Origin: Acidimicrobiia bacterium | GTDB taxonomy: Bacteria > Actinomycetota > Acidimicrobiia > Acidimicrobiales > Bin134 | Assembly: GCA_022819825.1 (NCBI GenBank) | Contig: JAJEGM010000010.1 | Location: 66,318-98,839, forward strand | DNA: 32,522 bases | Direction: 5' to 3' | Shown here: positions 29,272-32,522 of the stretch, one piece after another | Numbering within the stretch: the stretch's first letter is position 1 | Layout: each line of letters begins with the position of its first letter | Made by a program: the position numbers and the translations under genes | The notes under the pieces: model-generated | Told to the model about the DNA's origin: nothing | Database searches by the model: none | The model's input: only the letters and a program-made list of their open reading frames with translations

Positions 29272-29746
29272 TCCCTATTCGCTGCGGGTGAACGGCGTGG
29301 ACTGCGAAGTGGCCGACTCCGATCTCGCCGAGAGCCTCTTGTTCGTGCTCCGGGAGCGCCTCGGGCTCACCGGCACCAAAAACGCCTGCACCGAGGGCGA
29401 GTGCAGCTCGTGCGCCGTGTTGATCGACGGCGTGCTCACCTGCTCGTGTCTGGTGCTGGCCGCCACCGCCGCTGGCCAGGAGATCACCACCGTGGAGGGC
29501 CTGGGCGACGGGCGCGACGAATTGTCGGTGGTGCAAGAGGCGTTCGTACACGAGGGCGCGGTGCAGTGCGGCTTCTGCACGCCGGGGCTGATCGTGGCCG
29601 TCCACGACCTGTTAGAGGCCAACCCCGAGCCCAGCGACGGCGACGTGCGAGAAGCCCTGTCGGGCAACCTGTGCCGCTGCACCGGCTACGGGCGCATCCT
29701 GGCCGCCGTCCATTCCGCCGCCGCCACCAAGCGGAGCCAGCCATGA
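29264..29746 (+). CDS. Molybdenum hydroxylase [2Fe-2S] subunit (XdhC/CoxS/PucE type)
   Basis: This is the small electron-transfer subunit with two [2Fe-2S] clusters, 160 aa. The plant-ferredoxin-like cluster is held by Cys42, Cys47, Cys50 and Cys62 (ACTEGECSSCAVLIDG...C). The second, helical cluster uses CGFC in VQCGFCTPGLIVAVHDLLEANP and CRC in LSGNLCRCTGYGRI. Length and order are standard. Translation is coupled on both sides: the start lies inside the end of the FAD subunit gene, and the TGA overlaps the ATG of the large subunit (ATGA). It most likely assembles with 28405-29271 and 29743-32112 into one complex. Confidence 0.93.
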   Translation: MPDPYSLRVNGVDCEVADSDLAESLLFVLRERLGLTGTKNACTEGECSSCAVLIDGVLTCSCLVLAATAAGQEITTVEGLGDGRDELSVVQEAFVHEGAVQCGFCTPGLIVAVHDLLEANPEPSDGDVREALSGNLCRCTGYGRILAAVHSAAATKRSQP

Positions 29747-32112
29747 CCTCAGGGCCCGTCGTGACCGCCGAGCCCGTCATGACCACAGCGGCAGCCAACA
29801 CCGCCGCGGCCGGCTCAGCGGGCGCAGCCGGGGCCGATACCATCGTCGACGCCGGCACCCGGGGAGTGGGCGCCGATGTGGGCCGTCCCGACGGGGTGCC
29901 CAAGGTGCAAGGCCGGTTCGCCTTCTCGTCCGACCTGTGGGCCGACGACTTCTTGTGGGGCCACACCCTGCGGTCGCCTCACGCCTCGGCCAACATCCGC
30001 GGCATCGACATCGGCCCGGCGCTGGCCACCGCCGGAGTCCACGCTGTTTTGTTGGCCGATGATGTGCCCGGGTGCATCACTTATGGGTTGGAGCACGGAG
30101 ATCAGCCGGCCCTTGCCAACGGCCAGGTCCGCTATGTGGGAGAGCCGGTGGCTTTGGTGGCCGCCGACCACCCCGACGTTGCCCGCCGAGCCGCCGAGGC
30201 CATCGTGGTCGACTACGAGGTAACCGATCCGCTGATCGACGCCGAAGCTGCTCCGGATGCAGCGCCCATCCACCCCGATGGCAACGTGATCAGAGAGCTG
30301 ATCATCCGCCACGGCGATCTGGACAGCTCCGGAGAGGTGACGGTGGAGGGGATCTACGAGGTAGGGATGCAGGACCAGGCCTTCATGGGCCCCGAGTCGG
30401 GCCTGGCCCTGCCCGACGAAGACGGCGGGGTGGAGCTGTTTGTGTCCACCCAATGGCTGCACGTCGACCGGGAGCAGGTGGCGGCCTGCCTGGGCATAGA
30501 CGAGGAGAAGGTCCGCATCACCCTGGCCGGAGTGGGCGGGGCGTTCGGCGCCCGTGAGGACCTGTCGTTGCAGGTGCACCTGTGCATGCTGGCTCTGCAC
30601 ACCGGCAAGCCGGTGAAGATGGTCTACAGCCGAGACGAGTCGTTCTACGGCCATGTGCACCGCCACCCGGCCAAGATGTGGTATCGCCATCATGCCGACC
30701 GTGACGGGCGGCTGGTGAAGGTGGAGGCCCGCATCGTGCTCGACGGCGGGGCCTACGCCTCTTCTTCGGGCGCGGTCATCGCCAATGCGTCGTGTTTTGC
30801 CGCCGGCCCCTACAAGGTGCCCGCCGCCCACATCGTGGGCTTGGCGGTTCGCACCAACAACCCGCCGTGCGGGGCCATGCGGGGCTTCGGCGCGGTGCAG
30901 ACCTGCTTCGCCCACGAGTCGCAGATGGACAAGCTGGCTGCCGCGCTGGGAATGGACCCGGTGGAGCTGAGGCTGATCAACGCGCTGGACTCCGGCGACC
31001 GGCTCATCACCGGCCAGGTGATCACCGGCACGTTCCCGGTGGCCGAGGTGATCCGCCAGTGCGCTGGGGCCCCGGTGCCGGATATCCCCCCCAGCGACGA
31101 CCGGCGCGACCTGCCGGGTGGCTCGGGCCGCACCACCAACGCCGCCGACACCGTGCGGGGAACGGGCTTCGCCGTGGGGTTCAAGAACCTGATGTTCTCC
31201 GAGGGCTACGACGACTACTCATCGGCGGCCTGCCGGGTGGCCGACGGGGTGGCCACCGTGACCTGCGCCTGTGCCGAGGTGGGCCAGGGGTTCGTGACCC
31301 TGGCCCAGCAGATCGCCCGCACCGAGCTGGGAGTGGACGAGGTGATCCTGGCCCCGGCCCAAACCGCCACCATCGGCTCGGCCGGGTCGTCGTCGGCCAG
31401 CCGCCAAACCTGGATGTCAGGAGGGGCGGTGCAGGCCGCCTGCCGGGCCGTGCGCGTCCAGATCCTGGCCGACGTAGCCGCAGACTGGGGGGTGTCCCCC
31501 GACGGCTTAGTGCTGCGCGACGGCCTGGTGGTGTCCCTAGACGGCCAGCAAGAAGCACTGCTGGCCCAGATCACCGCCGGTACCGGCTACGAGGCCGACG
31601 TGGAATACCACCACGCCCCCACCGAGGCGCTCGACGAAAACGGCCAAGGCAACGCCCACGTCTCATTCGCCTGCGCCGCCCACCGAGTAGTCGCCGACGT
31701 AGACCCCGACCTAGGCCTGGTGAGAATCCGCGACATCACCACCGCTCAAGACGTAGGCCGCATCCTCAACCCCACCCAGGCAGTCGGCCAGATCGAAGGC
31801 GGCACCGCCCAAGGCGTAGGCCTAGCCCTTATGGAAGAAATCGTCCTCGACAACGGCATAGTCCGCAACGCCTCCTTCACCGACTACGTGATCCCCACCA
31901 CCCTCGACATGCCCGACGTAACCATCGCCGCCTGGGTAGAAGAACCCGAACCCAACGCCCCCTACGGCGCCAAAGGAATAGGCGAACCCCCCACCATCTC
32001 CTCCTCAGCCGCAGTAGCCGCCGCCGTAAGAGCCGCCACCGGCCTCCCCCTCCCCAGAATCCCCATCCGCCCCGCCGACATCGCCCTGGCCAGAAACGAG
32101 GTTCAGCAATGA
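29743..32112 (+). CDS. Molybdenum hydroxylase large (molybdopterin) subunit, xanthine dehydrogenase/PucD type
   Basis: This is the catalytic Mo-cofactor subunit of the three-part hydroxylase, 789 aa. Residues 1-40 are an Ala/Gly/Thr-rich lead without homology; the fold begins near VGRPDGVPKVQGRFAFSSDL. Active-site segments are AGVGGAFGAREDLSLQVH, YSRDESFYGHVHRHPAKM, NPPCGAMRGFGAVQTCFAHES, CAEVGQGFVTLAQQIARTELG and SASRQTWMSGGAVQAA. The Glu-bearing GAKGIGEPPTISSSAAVAAAV lies near the end. GAFGARE and the HVHRHPAK stretch resemble PucD-type xanthine dehydrogenases; no CO-dehydrogenase CSFR loop is present. Hypoxanthine/xanthine is therefore plausible, but other N-heterocycles are not excluded. 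Codon choice changes sharply in the last 180 codons or so, with GTA, GAA, CTA and AGA replacing GTG, GAG, CTG and CGG. It is coupled to the next gene by ATGA. Confidence 0.9.
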   Translation: MTSGPVVTAEPVMTTAAANTAAAGSAGAAGADTIVDAGTRGVGADVGRPDGVPKVQGRFAFSSDLWADDFLWGHTLRSPHASANIRGIDIGPALATAGVHAVLLADDVPGCITYGLEHGDQPALANGQVRYVGEPVALVAADHPDVARRAAEAIVVDYEVTDPLIDAEAAPDAAPIHPDGNVIRELIIRHGDLDSSGEVTVEGIYEVGMQDQAFMGPESGLALPDEDGGVELFVSTQWLHVDREQVAACLGIDEEKVRITLAGVGGAFGAREDLSLQVHLCMLALHTGKPVKMVYSRDESFYGHVHRHPAKMWYRHHADRDGRLVKVEARIVLDGGAYASSSGAVIANASCFAAGPYKVPAAHIVGLAVRTNNPPCGAMRGFGAVQTCFAHESQMDKLAAALGMDPVELRLINALDSGDRLITGQVITGTFPVAEVIRQCAGAPVPDIPPSDDRRDLPGGSGRTTNAADTVRGTGFAVGFKNLMFSEGYDDYSSAACRVADGVATVTCACAEVGQGFVTLAQQIARTELGVDEVILAPAQTATIGSAGSSSASRQTWMSGGAVQAACRAVRVQILADVAADWGVSPDGLVLRDGLVVSLDGQQEALLAQITAGTGYEADVEYHHAPTEALDENGQGNAHVSFACAAHRVVADVDPDLGLVRIRDITTAQDVGRILNPTQAVGQIEGGTAQGVGLALMEEIVLDNGIVRNASFTDYVIPTTLDMPDVTIAAWVEEPEPNAPYGAKGIGEPPTISSSAAVAAAVRAATGLPLPRIPIRPADIALARNEVQQ

Positions 32113-32381
32113 CCACGCAGTTGGAGTCCCGAATAGCCGCCCTCGAAGAGCGAGTCGCACATCTAGAAGAGCACTCCGCAGACGTGAAGGTGATCGAGTT
32201 GCGCGAGGTCACAAAGGACGAGGCCAGGGCCGAGATCATCGGCCTCTTCGCCACCGGCAAGACCCTCTACTACTCCGACATATCCGAACGTCTGCGGATC
32301 GACCTCGACTTAGTTGTTGACATCTGCCATGAGCTGCAACAAGAAGGAGCCATAGGAGTCGAAGAGGCAGCGGGTAGTTAA
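32109..32381 (+). CDS. 90-aa coiled-coil / winged-helix-like small protein
   Basis: I do not recognise a named family. Residues 5-19 form a short coiled coil with a regular hydrophobic spacing (Leu5, Ile9, Leu12, Val16, Leu19). After an acidic linker, residues 34-85 look like a winged helix: helix EARAEIIGLFATG, a strand KTLYY, helix SDISERLR and a recognition-type helix DLDLVVDICHELQQEG, then a short end strand. It therefore could be a small DNA-binding regulator that dimerises through the coil. It could equally be a protein-binding accessory subunit of the hydroxylase. ATG 32109 overlaps the large-subunit stop (ATGA). Its stop lies 3 nt before the apparent end of an insertion sequence. Confidence 0.72.
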   Translation: MTTQLESRIAALEERVAHLEEHSADVKVIELREVTKDEARAEIIGLFATGKTLYYSDISERLRIDLDLVVDICHELQQEGAIGVEEAAGS

Positions 32382-32383
32382 CA

Positions 32384-32522
32384 GGCTCTACGCGATGAAG
32401 CGGGGACGTCGGGTTCTGATTTTTGTGACGGGTTGAGTTTGGCCTGGTTTTCGTCCGGCGGCAAGCAGGATTCTGAGCCGGTAGTTGTGTAGGTTTCGGT
32501 AGCCTCGGGCTGAGCGTTTGAC
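32384..32522 (-). mobile_element. End of an insertion sequence, probably ISL3 family (continues beyond window)
   Basis: The segment starts GGCTCTA at 32384, like the terminal repeats I associate with ISL3 elements. It contains a transposase C-terminus reading inward from the right edge, with its stop inside the presumed terminal repeat. If the boundary is right, the 8 bp AGTTAACA at 32376-32383 would be the target duplication. The other end lies outside the window, so the boundary is inferred. Confidence 0.55.
32388..32522 (-). CDS. Transposase C-terminal fragment (ISL3/IS204/IS1165-like)
   Basis: Forty-four codons and a TAG stop are visible in the minus-strand frame open to the window edge. 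They read VKRSARGYRNLHNYRLRILLAAG and then a basic tail. The segment K(R)xxxGxRNxxNYRxRILL closes many ISL3-type DDE transposases after the catalytic Glu helix. The rest, including the DDE residues, lies outside the window, so activity cannot be judged. Codon use here (CGA, AGA, AAA, CAA) differs from the GC3-rich genes to the left. Confidence 0.65.
   Translation of the reverse strand, partial: VKRSARGYRNLHNYRLRILLAAGRKPGQTQPVTKIRTRRPRFIA

Noticed and set aside
29743..32112. Carbon monoxide dehydrogenase large subunit (CoxL)
   Set aside because: The active-site loop has GAFGARE and lacks the CSFR motif of form I CO dehydrogenases; similarity is closer to PucD-type xanthine dehydrogenases.

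Overview
This is a GC-rich, gene-dense window with almost no spacer DNA. It most likely comes from an actinobacterium, and I would guess the class Acidimicrobiia, possibly a marine or host-associated lineage (inference). The reasons are high third-position GC, GTG/TTG starts, chains of 1-8 nt start/stop overlaps, lipoproteins whose acylated Cys is followed by Gly-Asn-Asp-rich, Ala/Pro/Glu-rich linkers, and an F420-type luciferase-like enzyme. I saw no rRNA, tRNA, CRISPR array or phage genes.

Region 1 (1-3179, minus strand) holds the left-edge fragment of a peptide/nickel-type ABC permease, its large substrate-binding lipoprotein, and a low-molecular-weight tyrosine phosphatase. Region 2 (3203-9434, plus strand) is a tight five-gene catabolic operon: class III CoA-transferase, a 381-aa protein of unassigned function, SDR oxidoreductase, Fe-S/molybdopterin oxidoreductase, and an acyl-CoA-dehydrogenase-fold flavoprotein. 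It meets a minus-strand MFS exporter tail to tail, sharing a CTAG stop.

Region 3 (9431-15514, minus strand) is the MFS gene plus a complete BMP-type nucleoside/purine ABC importer: binding lipoprotein, double ATPase and two permeases. Region 4 (15633-19715, plus strand) carries two different fold-type-II PLP enzymes and a probable 8-oxoguanine deaminase.

Region 5 (19781-28245, minus strand) reads as one six-gene operon: M20-type L-carbamoylase/allantoate hydrolase, N-carbamoyl-D-amino acid hydrolase, a fused [2Fe-2S]/molybdenum hydroxylase resembling XdhD or selenium-dependent xanthine dehydrogenase, an SsnA-like amidohydrolase, a luciferase-like oxidoreductase and an acyl-CoA carboxylase carboxyltransferase subunit. 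Region 6 (28405-32381, plus strand) diverges from it with a second, three-subunit xanthine-dehydrogenase-type enzyme and a 90-aa coiled-coil/winged-helix protein. The window ends in the tail of what looks like an ISL3-type insertion sequence.

Taken together, regions 3-6 look like an import-and-dismantle system for purines or related N-heterocycles. A nucleoside-type importer brings the substrate in, molybdenum hydroxylases and aminohydrolases oxidise and deaminate it, carbamoyl hydrolases open N-carbamoyl products, and PLP lyases may finish the amino-acid-like remnants. The XdhD-like + SsnA-like + M20 + PLP-enzyme set resembles the ygeXWY/ssnA/xdhD purine-degradation genes known from enteric and gut bacteria, but the partners differ. 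This is the best candidate for an undescribed pathway here. The assignment of substrates is inference throughout.
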